Assembly: GCA_001412335.1 (NCBI GenBank)
Contig: LKUF01000414.1
Span: forward strand, 1 to 33,849
Reading direction: 5' to 3'
From: Methanolinea sp. SDB
GTDB taxonomy: Archaea; Halobacteriota; Methanomicrobia; Methanomicrobiales; Methanospirillaceae
DNA length: 33,849 bases
Position 1 is the first letter of the stretch. The number at the start of each line of letters is the position of its first letter. Below are positions 1 to 8,038 of the stretch, piece by piece. Both the position numbers and the translations under genes were made by a program. Below the pieces are notes generated by a model. The model was not told the DNA's origin. It searched no databases and saw only the letters and a list, made by a program, of their open reading frames with translations.

Positions 1-51
1 TTTCAAGCACACAGGGATGCAGTCACCATTTGAGCGATGATGGCAGCTGGA

Positions 52-423
52 TCAGAAACATCCCTGTGTTTTCAGAAGGGCCAGGACCTCGTTGACCTTT
101 CTCCTGACGATATCATCATCATCGTGAGTGTGCCTCGCGAGTGAGGGAAGCGCATCAGCAAGCACCACGGAGTCTCCTTCACCGTGCTCGCTCACTGCCT
201 TCAGGAGCTCGGCTGCAGCGCTCCGGACACGGGGATCGCGGTCATCAAGACATGTCACGATGGCAGGGATCCCGTCCTGGCCGATAAGCTCGTCCGGGTC
301 CCATGCCGGGTCCCAGGTACGTGTAACGAGCGCTTCAATGGCAGCGAGGCGGTCGTCGTCGTCATCCCCCAAAAGGTAGTGGATCTGGGTTGCGAATAGT
401 TCTCTCTCAATCCTGCTTGACAT
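52..423 (-). CDS. Small HEAT-repeat-like protein
   Basis: A short, acidic, helical protein of about 123 residues. Two helix-pair units can be seen: one around residues 50-80 with the HEAT-like pattern DRDPRVRSAAAELL, and one at the C-terminus with DDDDIVRRKVNEVLALL. HEAT repeats form protein-protein interaction scaffolds; no catalytic motif is present. The start is ATG at 423 (a GTG at 426 lies directly before it), with GGAGA at 431-435 as Shine-Dalgarno. A TATA-like element about 15-45 bases further upstream fits a very short leader. The neighbouring gene at 484-858 is a same-length, same-strand HEAT-like protein, so the two may be tandem duplicates. The partner is unknown. The family call is fairly sure and the function is not known. 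Confidence 0.7.
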   Translation of the reverse strand: MSSRIERELFATQIHYLLGDDDDDRLAAIEALVTRTWDPAWDPDELIGQDGIPAIVTCLDDRDPRVRSAAAELLKAVSEHGEGDSVVLADALPSLARHTHDDDDIVRRKVNEVLALLKTQGCF

Positions 424-454
424 CACTTTTTCTCCGCATCCGGTGATATTCGTG

Positions 455-470
455 GAATTATATATAATTT
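455..470 (-). promoter_or_regulatory. TATA box of the first HEAT-like gene
   Basis: The core AATTATATATAATT is a perfect 14-base palindrome at 456-469. It sits about 26 bases before an expected transcript start near 437, just upstream of the Shine-Dalgarno and the ATG at 423. It reads as a strong archaeal TATA element; the symmetry may be incidental. Confidence 0.5.
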
Positions 471-483
471 CCGCACACCGCTA

Positions 484-858
484 CTATCCATCAGGTTCCT
501 GGATGATGAAAAGGCATCTTTCTGCAAATTTCCGGAGAGGCATGTACGGATCATTTCGCATCCGCAACAATTCATTTTTTGCGCCGGCACCCTTCACCTG
601 GTCCCTGTACCCCAGTTCAGCCAGCCTTGTCAGGGAATGCGCCGCCAGGAGTCTGATCGCTGGTTCCGGATCTCGTAATGCCAGCAAAAGCAGATCGATG
701 CCGTCTGCCCGAACGAAGCGGGGTGGAAAAATTGAGGAAGTGAAGAGCAGAACCACGATTCTCCGGAGGAGCTCCTCTCTCTCCAGGCAGACGTCACTAT
801 GAATGCACCTGTTCATCCCTTCTATCAGGTCTGATCCTCCATTCTCCATCCTGTTCAT
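484..858 (-). CDS. Small HEAT-like protein, probable paralog of its neighbour
   Basis: This 124-residue protein has a clear HEAT-type helix pair, LLLALRDPEPAIRLLAAHSL, near residues 56-75, and a weaker C-terminal unit NDPYMPLRKFAERCLFII. These align in position with the two units of the gene at 52-423, although identity is low. The start is ATG at 858, preceded by a GGGGAGGA Shine-Dalgarno at about 868-875; an in-frame ATG at 849 is an alternative. The N-terminal third (ENGGSDLIEGMNRCIHSDVC) is not recognisable. It is probably a scaffold or adaptor. No enzyme motif and no membrane segment are seen. Confidence 0.65.
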   Translation of the reverse strand: MNRMENGGSDLIEGMNRCIHSDVCLEREELLRRIVVLLFTSSIFPPRFVRADGIDLLLLALRDPEPAIRLLAAHSLTRLAELGYRDQVKGAGAKNELLRMRNDPYMPLRKFAERCLFIIQEPDG

Positions 859-979
859 GAACAGAATTCCTCCCCCGGATCTCCGTGCACGAAAGATCCT
901 GTTTCAGGAGGAGGATGGGAAAAAGAGGGATTAAATTTTTCCATTTTTATCTCGAAGAGACTCATGAGGCAAGAGATTT
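859..979. promoter_or_regulatory. Divergent intergenic region
   Basis: This gap separates the leftward HEAT-like gene from the rightward phosphoesterase. The AT-rich stretch at about 930-955 (GGATTAAATTTTTCC and following) is the only TATA-like sequence and could serve either direction. GAGG at 966-969 is the likely Shine-Dalgarno of the phosphoesterase. Confidence 0.4.
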
Positions 980-1477
980 ATGCTGCTTGGAATAATGGGG
1001 GACTCACATGATCATCTGCCGAATCTGGATAAGGCAGTCCACGAGATGAACGAATGTTCCGTCGATCTCATCCTGCATACCGGAGATTTCATCTCCCCGT
1101 TCACTATACCCGCACTGGCAAAATGCGACTCCCGGGTCATCGGAGTGTTTGGCAACAATGATGGTGACAGGGCCATGCTCACCGGTAAATGCAAAGAATC
1201 CGGAACAGTGGAGATTCAGGGGAATTTTGTTGATTTTTGCGAGGGTGGCTGGAGGGTGGCTCTCCTACACGGGCATGAGCAGAAGATCCTTGCAGATCTC
1301 ATCGAAAGCGGTCTCTTTGACCTGGTGGTGCACGGGCATACCCACAAAAAAGCCCTCTTTCGAACAGGAGAGACACTGGTATTGAACCCTGGAGAGATAT
1401 GCGGGTACCTCACGGGCGATGCGACCGTTGCAACCGTCGATATGCGCACAAAGGATGCCCGGTTCATAAACTTGTGA
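980..1477 (+). CDS. YfcE/MJ0936-family metallophosphoesterase
   Basis: A 165-residue calcineurin-like phosphoesterase. The metal-binding blocks appear in the usual order: GDSHDH (about 7-12), GDF (about 35-37), GNND (about 58-61), HGHE (about 96-99) and GHTHK (about 118-122), followed by LNPGE. This matches the small archaeal MJ0936 and bacterial YfcE proteins, dimetal phosphodiesterases of about 160-180 residues with broad activity on model substrates. The natural substrate is usually unknown. The protein has no signal peptide and is probably cytosolic. It lies 42 bases before a transporter gene and may share its transcript. The family call is firm; the physiological role is open. Confidence 0.9.
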   Translation: MLLGIMGDSHDHLPNLDKAVHEMNECSVDLILHTGDFISPFTIPALAKCDSRVIGVFGNNDGDRAMLTGKCKESGTVEIQGNFVDFCEGGWRVALLHGHEQKILADLIESGLFDLVVHGHTHKKALFRTGETLVLNPGEICGYLTGDATVATVDMRTKDARFINL

Positions 1478-1519
1478 GTGTTTTGACGGGATGGGTGATT
1501 GGGTCCGGGCGGATGTAGC

Positions 1520-3031
1520 ATGTTGAAAGAGAGAGCCGGGTTGCTGGCGGGACTGGTACTGTTTCTCGTCATAGTCGCCATTCCGGTTGATCCGACCGTT
1601 ATGGCCCCTGCTGCGCGCTATACCGCTGCGGTAACGGTTCTCATGGTTATCTGGTGGGTCACCGAACCTATCCCGATATATGCCACGGCACTGCTCCCCC
1701 TCTTTCTCTTTCCCCTTCTCGGTGTATTGAACCCAAAGGCTGCTGCGGCATCGTATGCCGACCAGACCGTATTTCTCTTCATGGGGGGTTTTCTTATTGC
1801 CGCGGCGATGCAGCGATGGAACCTGCACAGGCGAATTGCCCTCCAGATCATATGCCGTACCGGCACAAGCTCAAAGAGGCTCATCTTCGGGTTCATGGTC
1901 GCGACCGCATTCCTCTCGATGTGGATATCCAATACCGCGTCGGCGATGATGATGATTCCCATTGCATTTGCCATCGTCTCGACACTGATGCCATGTACTG
2001 AAAACAACACATGTGATACCAAAGAGGATCGTAGTTTTGCCACCTGCCTGCTTCTCGCCGTAGCCTTTGCGGGCACTATTGGCGGTATGGCCACACTTAT
2101 CGGGACGCCCCCAAACGGTATACTGCTGGCCCAGCTCGAGACTATCTTTCCCCAGGCACCCACAATTGATTTCTTCTCCTGGATGGTCTTTGCGATCCCG
2201 TTTTCCATTATTTTCCTTATTATGGCCTGGGCCTGGCTTACCATTGTAGCATTCCGGAAACTCCCACGGGTTATCTCGCAGGGAGGTGAGATTATCAGGG
2301 GCGAACTATCTGCGCTTGGCGGACTGAAAGGAGGTGAAAAATGGACGCTCCTTGTATTCTGCGGCGTTGCACTCGCCTGGATCTTCCGGACTCCAAAAGT
2401 TATTGGTGAACTGGTTATCCCGGGGATCAACACCTATGTTCCGGCTCTCACCGATCCGGCTATCGCGATTGCAGGAGCAATCCTCCTGTTCATCATCCCT
2501 GCAGACAGTCAATCCGGCGTATACACGCTCGACTGGGATTGTGCGAAGACAATACCCTGGGGTATCCTTATCCTCTTTGGGGGTGGAATCTGCCTTTCTG
2601 AGGCCTTCATCATGAGCGGACTTGCAGATATAATTGCCGGGCACCTGACTGTTCTCGAAGTCCTTCCCCCCATTCTCATCATCCTCATAATCAGCCTGCT
2701 CATCACGTACCTGAACGAAGTGGTATCCAATACCGCAATTGCATCGATCATGATCCCGCTTGTGGCCATCACTGCAGTCTCGATGGGCATCAACCCCCTG
2801 CTCTTCATGATTACTGCGGCACTGGCCTCGTCACTTGGATTCATGCTTCCTGTCGGTACCCCTCCGAATGCCATTGCATATGGAACCGGTTATATCAGTG
2901 TCAGCGACATGGTGAAAGCAGGTTTTGCATTGAATATAATCGGAGTCATCCTGGTCACGATATTCATGGACTTTATTGTCCCTGCTGTCATGGGGATCCA
3001 ACCCGGTCTTCCTGACTGGGCCATTTTATGA
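1520..3031 (+). CDS. DASS/SLC13-family anion:sodium symporter
   Basis: A 503-residue polytopic membrane protein of the divalent anion:sodium symporter family. It shows the family's two inverted repeats, each with an SNT motif (SNTAS at 137-141, SNTAI at 403-407) and a following TPPN loop (GTPPN at 195-199 and 446-450). In structures of this family these motifs form the substrate and sodium sites. The C-terminal LPVGTPPNAIAYG resembles the family signature. Likely substrates are C4-dicarboxylates, sulfate or phosphate; the sequence alone does not decide. I chose ATG 1520 (MLKERAGLL) with a GGGCGG stretch before it; an in-frame TTG at 1499 is possible but less likely. The gene follows the phosphoesterase by 42 bases. 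Confidence 0.9.
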   Translation: MLKERAGLLAGLVLFLVIVAIPVDPTVMAPAARYTAAVTVLMVIWWVTEPIPIYATALLPLFLFPLLGVLNPKAAAASYADQTVFLFMGGFLIAAAMQRWNLHRRIALQIICRTGTSSKRLIFGFMVATAFLSMWISNTASAMMMIPIAFAIVSTLMPCTENNTCDTKEDRSFATCLLLAVAFAGTIGGMATLIGTPPNGILLAQLETIFPQAPTIDFFSWMVFAIPFSIIFLIMAWAWLTIVAFRKLPRVISQGGEIIRGELSALGGLKGGEKWTLLVFCGVALAWIFRTPKVIGELVIPGINTYVPALTDPAIAIAGAILLFIIPADSQSGVYTLDWDCAKTIPWGILILFGGGICLSEAFIMSGLADIIAGHLTVLEVLPPILIILIISLLITYLNEVVSNTAIASIMIPLVAITAVSMGINPLLFMITAALASSLGFMLPVGTPPNAIAYGTGYISVSDMVKAGFALNIIGVILVTIFMDFIVPAVMGIQPGLPDWAIL

Positions 3032-3195
3032 ACCAGGGGAGCCGCTTTTCTCTTGAAGGGGGGAAATACCCTCCGATGAACCTGTTCTCTTTCCGGGTAA
3101 TATTTAACCTGCAGAATATATATTGTATGGAACGTATACCGGTCTGGAATCAGGGCAGGCGAAATTTTAAGAATTTTCTTTGAAATAAGGATTTA
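3032..3195 (+). promoter_or_regulatory. Promoter region of the MBL-STAS unit
   Basis: The gap holds two AT-rich candidate TATA elements, near 3101-3109 (ATATTTAAC) and 3114-3124 (GAATATATATT), and a third A/T stretch near 3163-3180. AAGGA at 3186-3190 is a well-placed Shine-Dalgarno for the TTG at 3196. No clear terminator was seen for the upstream transporter. Confidence 0.4.
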
Positions 3196-4953
3196 TTGGT
3201 GGTTTTTTTGAAAGGCGGGGAATGGGAAGAAGTGCCGGGTCTTGATGGAGTGACGATCTATTCCTATATCAGGAAGGTCGATATCGCTTCATCGAACAGT
3301 TATATTATCTCTTTTTGTGATGCCATCGTGTTCATTGACCCGGGAGGTCTCCCCGAGCAGGCAGCGACACTTCTCCGTGAGATCGAGTTGCAACGAGCGA
3401 GGAAGGACCGCCCCGTGTTGATATTCCTCACGCATGTGCACCTTGATCACTGCCTGTCGTTACTTACCGATCCGGGATTCAGGAATCTCCCCAGACAGAT
3501 ACTCTTTGTCCAGGATTCCGGTGCCAATTCGCTTGAATGCGGAGATCGGAAGGCGACCATCGCCGATCTTGTCGAACTTGACTATGAAAAGACGGACGTG
3601 GATGTACACCTGTTTTGTGGGGATGAAACCGAATCGGGAATTATCATAGATGTAACCCCTGATGGAGAAATTGAATTTTCTGCACCAGACAGGGATTGCA
3701 GGAAAAATATTCCCTCCGAGACCATCCGCCTGGAGAATGGGGACGAGATCGAGGTATACCACACTCCCGGTCACAGTCCTGACAGCATCTGTATCCGGGT
3801 CGGAGAGGTACTTTTTTGCGGCGATCTCGTCTTTGCCACGGCACCGGGAATCGCAGGACTGACCGGGTGGGATCGCAAGGAACTTGATACGACCATACAA
3901 CGTGTTCTCTCTCTCCTATCTGAAGAAAAGATCACGGTCTGTCTCCCCGGTCATGGACGGCCGATGGATACGGCATCTACAGTGAGTGCTCTTCTGGCGA
4001 TTCAGAAGGAAGCGCAGGGACTGGATGGGATCCATGAAGTTAACCCCGAATGGGCCAGGAAGACAGCTCTTTTTGGCCGTAGCCTGATGTCGGAGGTCGA
4101 CAGGCTCTTTACGATAATTGCGGGAAGACTTGTGTATGTCTCGCACGTACTCGAGGAACTGGAAGAGCGCGGCGAAGCGGCGCGAATGGAAGATCTCATA
4201 GATTCCGGACTGGTAGACGAGTTATTATCTGATTTCAACAGGTTCTCATCGGACCTGCAGGCCGGTAACAAGCGGGAGATCCACCTGGCACTCAAGGCCG
4301 GCCAGATAGCGGCGAAACTGAAAAGGCTCTTCCGAAAAGATCTGCTGGCCACCGTCCTTGACCTGTCACTGCTCCGCCGTATCGAGAGGCACCTTGAGGA
4401 TTACAATGTGACATTCCGGGGCTTTTGTCCCCTGGCCCGCATTGAATGCACTGATATTGCCATCTCGATGGGCGAGATCGTTGCAAATGTGGTTCGCCCG
4501 CCATACCATGACGAGGATATCATCCTCGCTCCGGATGAAGAGTCGTTTGCACGGGCTCTCGCGCTTCGTATAGCCTGGGTCAACCTGTTCGAGAAGATGA
4601 AGTTCGAATACTCTCCAGGACTCTCTCTGCCTCTCGTTCTCATGGATAACGAACGTTTTGAAGACACAGTGATTTTTATCCTGGAAAAGCTCTCCGTTGC
4701 CGGGGTGCCATCCATCAATATCTCCTCAAGGGTGGATAAGGATGGGGTGACAATGTCACTTGAGGGGGTGGCTGGAGGAAGGGTGCCCCTTGACAGGCAG
4801 GCAGAGCTTTTTGCCAGAAATTCCACGGATCTATCGGGAGGCGGGTTCTCACTCCGGTCGAGTGAAGATGAATTCTGCATTGAATTAACATACCCTGTCG
4901 GCGAGACCGGGAGTATGAATAATGCGGATGCAGGGAAAGTATCAGAGAAGTGA
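3196..4953 (+). CDS. Metallo-beta-lactamase domain fused to a long helical and ATPase-like tail
   Basis: A 585-residue protein. Residues about 20-260 form a metallo-beta-lactamase fold with THVHLDH (79-85), HTPGHS (189-194), CGDLVF (208-213) and PGHGRP (251-256), so the metal ligands look complete. Residues about 290-420 are strongly helical and include FTIIAGRLVYVSHVLEELEE, resembling a dimerisation/phosphoacceptor helix. From about 430 to 570 the pattern looks like a worn histidine-kinase or anti-sigma ATPase fold, but I cannot find convincing N, G1 and G2 boxes. The next gene, 6 bases on, is a STAS protein of the kind controlled by such ATPases, which supports a partner-switching role. The start is TTG 3196 after AAGGA; GTG 3199 is the alternative. 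The MBL call is firm and the tail assignment is inference. Confidence 0.75.
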   Translation: MVVFLKGGEWEEVPGLDGVTIYSYIRKVDIASSNSYIISFCDAIVFIDPGGLPEQAATLLREIELQRARKDRPVLIFLTHVHLDHCLSLLTDPGFRNLPRQILFVQDSGANSLECGDRKATIADLVELDYEKTDVDVHLFCGDETESGIIIDVTPDGEIEFSAPDRDCRKNIPSETIRLENGDEIEVYHTPGHSPDSICIRVGEVLFCGDLVFATAPGIAGLTGWDRKELDTTIQRVLSLLSEEKITVCLPGHGRPMDTASTVSALLAIQKEAQGLDGIHEVNPEWARKTALFGRSLMSEVDRLFTIIAGRLVYVSHVLEELEERGEAARMEDLIDSGLVDELLSDFNRFSSDLQAGNKREIHLALKAGQIAAKLKRLFRKDLLATVLDLSLLRRIERHLEDYNVTFRGFCPLARIECTDIAISMGEIVANVVRPPYHDEDIILAPDEESFARALALRIAWVNLFEKMKFEYSPGLSLPLVLMDNERFEDTVIFILEKLSVAGVPSINISSRVDKDGVTMSLEGVAGGRVPLDRQAELFARNSTDLSGGGFSLRSSEDEFCIELTYPVGETGSMNNADAGKVSEK

Positions 4954-4959
4954 TCATGT

Positions 4960-5274
4960 ATGGAGAAAAACCCCCAAATCATCCGGTTATCCGGGCGTAT
5001 CGACGCCACGACGGCGCCTGGAATGGAGAAAGAGCTGTTTTCCGGAATAGAAGAAGGTACACGGGCAATGATCATCGATCTCGAAGCAGTGGATTACATG
5101 AGCAGTGCAGGACTCCGTGTTCTCCTTTCAGCGCTCAAAAAAATGAAATCTGTCGGCGGAGAGGTGCGGCTCTCTTCACTGCAGCCGCACGTCAGGGAAG
5201 TCTTTGAAATGACGGGTTTTTCACGTCTATTCACAATCTGTGCAGACATCGATGATGCACAAACGAGTTTTTAA
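4960..5274 (+). CDS. STAS-domain anti-anti-sigma-like protein
   Basis: A single STAS domain of 104 residues, the size of SpoIIAA/RsbV-type antagonists. The block MIIDLEAVDYMSSAGLR (37-53) carries the family's conserved turn; Ser48 or Ser49 is at the position phosphorylated in bacterial homologs. Archaea lack sigma factors, so this is more likely part of a partner switch acting on another target. It starts 6 bases after the stop of the MBL-fusion gene, and the two are almost certainly co-transcribed. The start is ATG 4960. The domain call is strong; the target is unknown. Confidence 0.9.
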   Translation: MEKNPQIIRLSGRIDATTAPGMEKELFSGIEEGTRAMIIDLEAVDYMSSAGLRVLLSALKKMKSVGGEVRLSSLQPHVREVFEMTGFSRLFTICADIDDAQTSF

Positions 5275-5333
5275 GCACCCTCCCAATCCCCTCACCCCTC
5301 CTCCATCCAGCCGGCCGCGCACCACGTAACCGA

Positions 5334-5376
5334 CATGTATGTACAATAATGTATATATTTATACAAGACATACATG
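5334..5376 (+). promoter_or_regulatory. trpB2 promoter with TRP-box-like operator
   Basis: TGTACA at 5340-5345 matches the TRP-box core known for the archaeal regulator TrpY. It lies directly upstream of a TATA element, TATATATTTATA, at 5352-5363. A perfect 9-base inverted repeat, CATGTATGT at 5334-5342 and ACATACATG at 5368-5376, brackets the TATA box. Repressor binding here would block TBP. The TATA position predicts a transcript start near 5380-5385, at the ATG at 5383. Confidence 0.6.
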
Positions 5377-5382
5377 GATCTC

Positions 5383-6744
5383 ATGAAGACCAAGATCCTG
5401 CTTGAAGAGGAAGAGATGCCAAGGAGATGGTATAATGTCATGGCCGATCTTCCCTCTCCACTCGATCCTCCCCTCCATCCACAGACTGGTAAACCGGTCG
5501 TTCCTGACGACCTCGCACCGATCTTCCCGATGGAGCTCATCCGCCAGGAGATGAGCCCCGAACGTTTCATCGACATACCCGAAGACGTGAGAGATATCCT
5601 TCGCCTCTGGAGACCAAGTCCGCTCTACCGGGCAAACCGCCTGGAAAAGTTCCTCAAGACACCGGCACGGATCTATTACAAGTATGAAGGAGTAAGCCCT
5701 CCCGGGAGCCATAAACCAAATACAGCCGTAGCCCAGGCATACTACAACATGAAGGAAGGCAAGGAGCGTATCGCCACCGAGACCGGCGCCGGCCAGTGGG
5801 GATCGGCCCTTGCATTCGCTACCCAGATCTTCGGGCTTGAATGCACAATCTACATGGTGCGTGCCAGTTATACCCAAAAGCCGTACCGCAAATCCATGAT
5901 GCAGGTATGGGGTGCCGAGTGCATACCGAGCCCGAGCACAAAGACACAATCTGGCAGGGCGATACTCGAAAGAGATCCCGAAACAACCGGGAGCCTGGGA
6001 ATTGCGATCTCGGAGGCGGTCGAAGATGCGGCCACCCATCCGAATACCAACTATTCACTTGGGTCTGTGCTTAACCATGTCTGTATCCACCAGAGTATTG
6101 TGGGCCTCGAGAGCCGCGAACAGATGGCACAGGTGGACGATTACCCTGATATCGTCATCGGATGCGTCGGAGGAGGATCCAATTTTGCTGGGATCTCGTT
6201 TCCCTTCGCCGGCGACAAGCTGACCGGAAAACACCCGGATGTGGAGATTATCGGGGCCGAACCGGCCTCGTGTCCGACCCTGACAAAAGGGCTGTATACG
6301 TATGACTTCGGGGATGTTGCCGGCCTCACCCCGCTCCTGAAGATGTTCACGCTCGGGCATGACTTTGTTCCTCCCGCCATCCACGCCGGGGGCCTGCGCT
6401 ATCACGGGGATTCTCCGATAGTCTCCCGCCTGGTGCATGACGGTGTCATACGTGCGGTATCGTATCACCAGAACGAAGTATTCGAAGCAGGCCAGATGTT
6501 TGCCCGGACTGAAGGAATAATCATAGCTCCGGAGACTTCCCATGCGGTGAAGGCCGCAATCGATGAAGCGATAAAATGCCGCCAGACAGGTGAAACAAAG
6601 TCCATTCTCTTCAACTGTTCCGGCCATGGTCACTTTGACATGTCGGCATACGATGCATTCTATGCAGGCCAGCTTGTCGACTACGAATACCCCGAGCAAC
6701 TGATCAGGGAATCGCTTGGCCGGCTGCCAAAGATCGGGCAGTAG
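5383..6744 (+). CDS. trpB2: Tryptophan synthase beta chain, TrpB2 type
   Basis: A PLP enzyme of 453 residues, longer than classical TrpB because of an N-terminal extension and inserts typical of the TrpB2 clade. It condenses indole with serine, probably salvaging free indole. The PLP lysine is Lys111 in SPPGSHKPNTA; ETGAGQWGSALA carries the catalytic glutamate region; CVGGGSNFAG is the PLP-phosphate loop. The N-terminus MKTKILLEEEEMPRRWYN agrees with the family's usual beginning, so I prefer ATG 5383 over ATG 5374. The TATA box also places the transcript start at about 5383, suggesting a leaderless message. The window carries a second, classical trpB at 13254. Family assignment is firm. Confidence 0.93.
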   Translation: MKTKILLEEEEMPRRWYNVMADLPSPLDPPLHPQTGKPVVPDDLAPIFPMELIRQEMSPERFIDIPEDVRDILRLWRPSPLYRANRLEKFLKTPARIYYKYEGVSPPGSHKPNTAVAQAYYNMKEGKERIATETGAGQWGSALAFATQIFGLECTIYMVRASYTQKPYRKSMMQVWGAECIPSPSTKTQSGRAILERDPETTGSLGIAISEAVEDAATHPNTNYSLGSVLNHVCIHQSIVGLESREQMAQVDDYPDIVIGCVGGGSNFAGISFPFAGDKLTGKHPDVEIIGAEPASCPTLTKGLYTYDFGDVAGLTPLLKMFTLGHDFVPPAIHAGGLRYHGDSPIVSRLVHDGVIRAVSYHQNEVFEAGQMFARTEGIIIAPETSHAVKAAIDEAIKCRQTGETKSILFNCSGHGHFDMSAYDAFYAGQLVDYEYPEQLIRESLGRLPKIGQ

Positions 6745-6825
6745 GCAGCCAGGGGGAGAGTGCGCTCCCTCAACCAGATGTTTTTTGTAATGGGGATGGG
6801 AAAATCCGGAAAGAGTGAGTTTTTT

Positions 6826-7959
6826 ATGGAAAGGATCGGATTTCTCATCAACCCGGTTGCCGGGATGGGCGGTACCGTAGGATTGAAAGGTACCGACAAC
6901 CTCTATGCTGAAGCGGTCAAAATGGGAGCGAAACCCGGTTCCTGGAAACGGGCTCTGGAAACAATGAGCAGGATTCAGGACTGTGGTTTTCACTTCGTCA
7001 CCTGCTCGGGCCAGATGGGAGAAGACATACTGGTCAAAGCCGGGATTCCGGGCTATGATGTGGTGTATCACACGCCGGACCGGAGTTTTTCCAGCGACAC
7101 GAGGGAGGCATGCCGGCGGTTTCTCGAGGCGGGTGTGGAGATGATCCTCTTCTGCGGTGGAGATGGCACCGCCCGCGATCTCTTCGACGTGGTGCAGGAA
7201 AGAATCCCAATCCTTGGAATTCCGGCGGGTGTAAAGATGTACTCCTCTGTTTTCGCAGTATCTCCCGGAGCTGCGGCAGATGTCATGAAGAGTCTCTCTC
7301 CGGCATGTGGTGACTCACCGAAGCGGATCCCCCTCAGGGAGACGGAGGTGGTGGACGTCGACGAGGAGGCATACCGCCACGGGGAACTCAAAACCCGCCT
7401 GTATGGTTTCGCAAAAAGCCCGTTTGTCCCCGGGCTTGTCCAGTCAACAAAGCAAGTCTTCGAGGAGCGCGAGGAGGAACGGGCCAAGGAAGCAATCTCA
7501 CGTTTTCTCGTGGAAGTAATACGAGGGACGCCCGACATCCTCTACATTCTCGGCCCCGGAACCACCACAGGATCCATCGCGCAGCAGTGCGGTATCAAAA
7601 AGACACTGCTCGGGTTTGACGCCATGAAAGAATGCCGACTTGAGCGGACCGATCTGAACGAGAAGGATATGCTCGGGCTCCTTGACAGGGAAGAGAAGGT
7701 GCGTCTCGTTGTAAGCATCATAGGAGCCCAGGGATCCGTTCTCGGCAGAGGTACTCAGCAGATAAGCCCTGCAGTGTTGGAAAGGATCGGCGTGGACAAC
7801 ATCATCATACTGGCGACACCCCACAAACTCCAGGAGACGCCTTTTTTGTTCTTTGACACAGGAGATCCGGATCTTGACGGATCGTTCGGAGATTTCGTCT
7901 CCGTAATCTCGGGTTACAGGGTCGCGCAGAGAAAACCTGTGGCCAGGAACAGAACCTGA
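6826..7959 (+). CDS. COG3199 ATP-NAD kinase-like protein
   Basis: A 377-residue protein with the NAD-kinase/diacylglycerol-kinase-type N-terminal fold. FLINPVAGMGG (6-16) is the family start and CGGDGTARDL (110-119) is the nucleotide-binding GGDGT motif, followed by GIPAGVKMYSSVFA. Members are annotated as predicted ATP-NAD kinases with a C-terminal domain of unclear role, here including LGPGTTTGSIAQQ. The physiological substrate has not been established to my knowledge. I start at ATG 6826 because the family begins near IGFLINPVAG; GTG 6760 and ATG 6778 would add an unlikely glycine-rich leader. The gene follows trpB2 by 81 bases and precedes a methyltransferase by 79. Confidence 0.8.
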   Translation: MERIGFLINPVAGMGGTVGLKGTDNLYAEAVKMGAKPGSWKRALETMSRIQDCGFHFVTCSGQMGEDILVKAGIPGYDVVYHTPDRSFSSDTREACRRFLEAGVEMILFCGGDGTARDLFDVVQERIPILGIPAGVKMYSSVFAVSPGAAADVMKSLSPACGDSPKRIPLRETEVVDVDEEAYRHGELKTRLYGFAKSPFVPGLVQSTKQVFEEREEERAKEAISRFLVEVIRGTPDILYILGPGTTTGSIAQQCGIKKTLLGFDAMKECRLERTDLNEKDMLGLLDREEKVRLVVSIIGAQGSVLGRGTQQISPAVLERIGVDNIIILATPHKLQETPFLFFDTGDPDLDGSFGDFVSVISGYRVAQRKPVARNRT

Positions 7960-8038
7960 GATGGGGTTTTTGGAAGAATCTGTCAGAAGAAAACGGATTC
8001 AAATCATTTTTCTGGTCCAGGATACCTGTATTGTGAGC

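Noticed and set aside
6055..7071. A 338-codon open frame on the minus strand
   Set aside because: It is antisense to trpB2 and the kinase-like gene, both with clear motifs, and shows no domain of its own.
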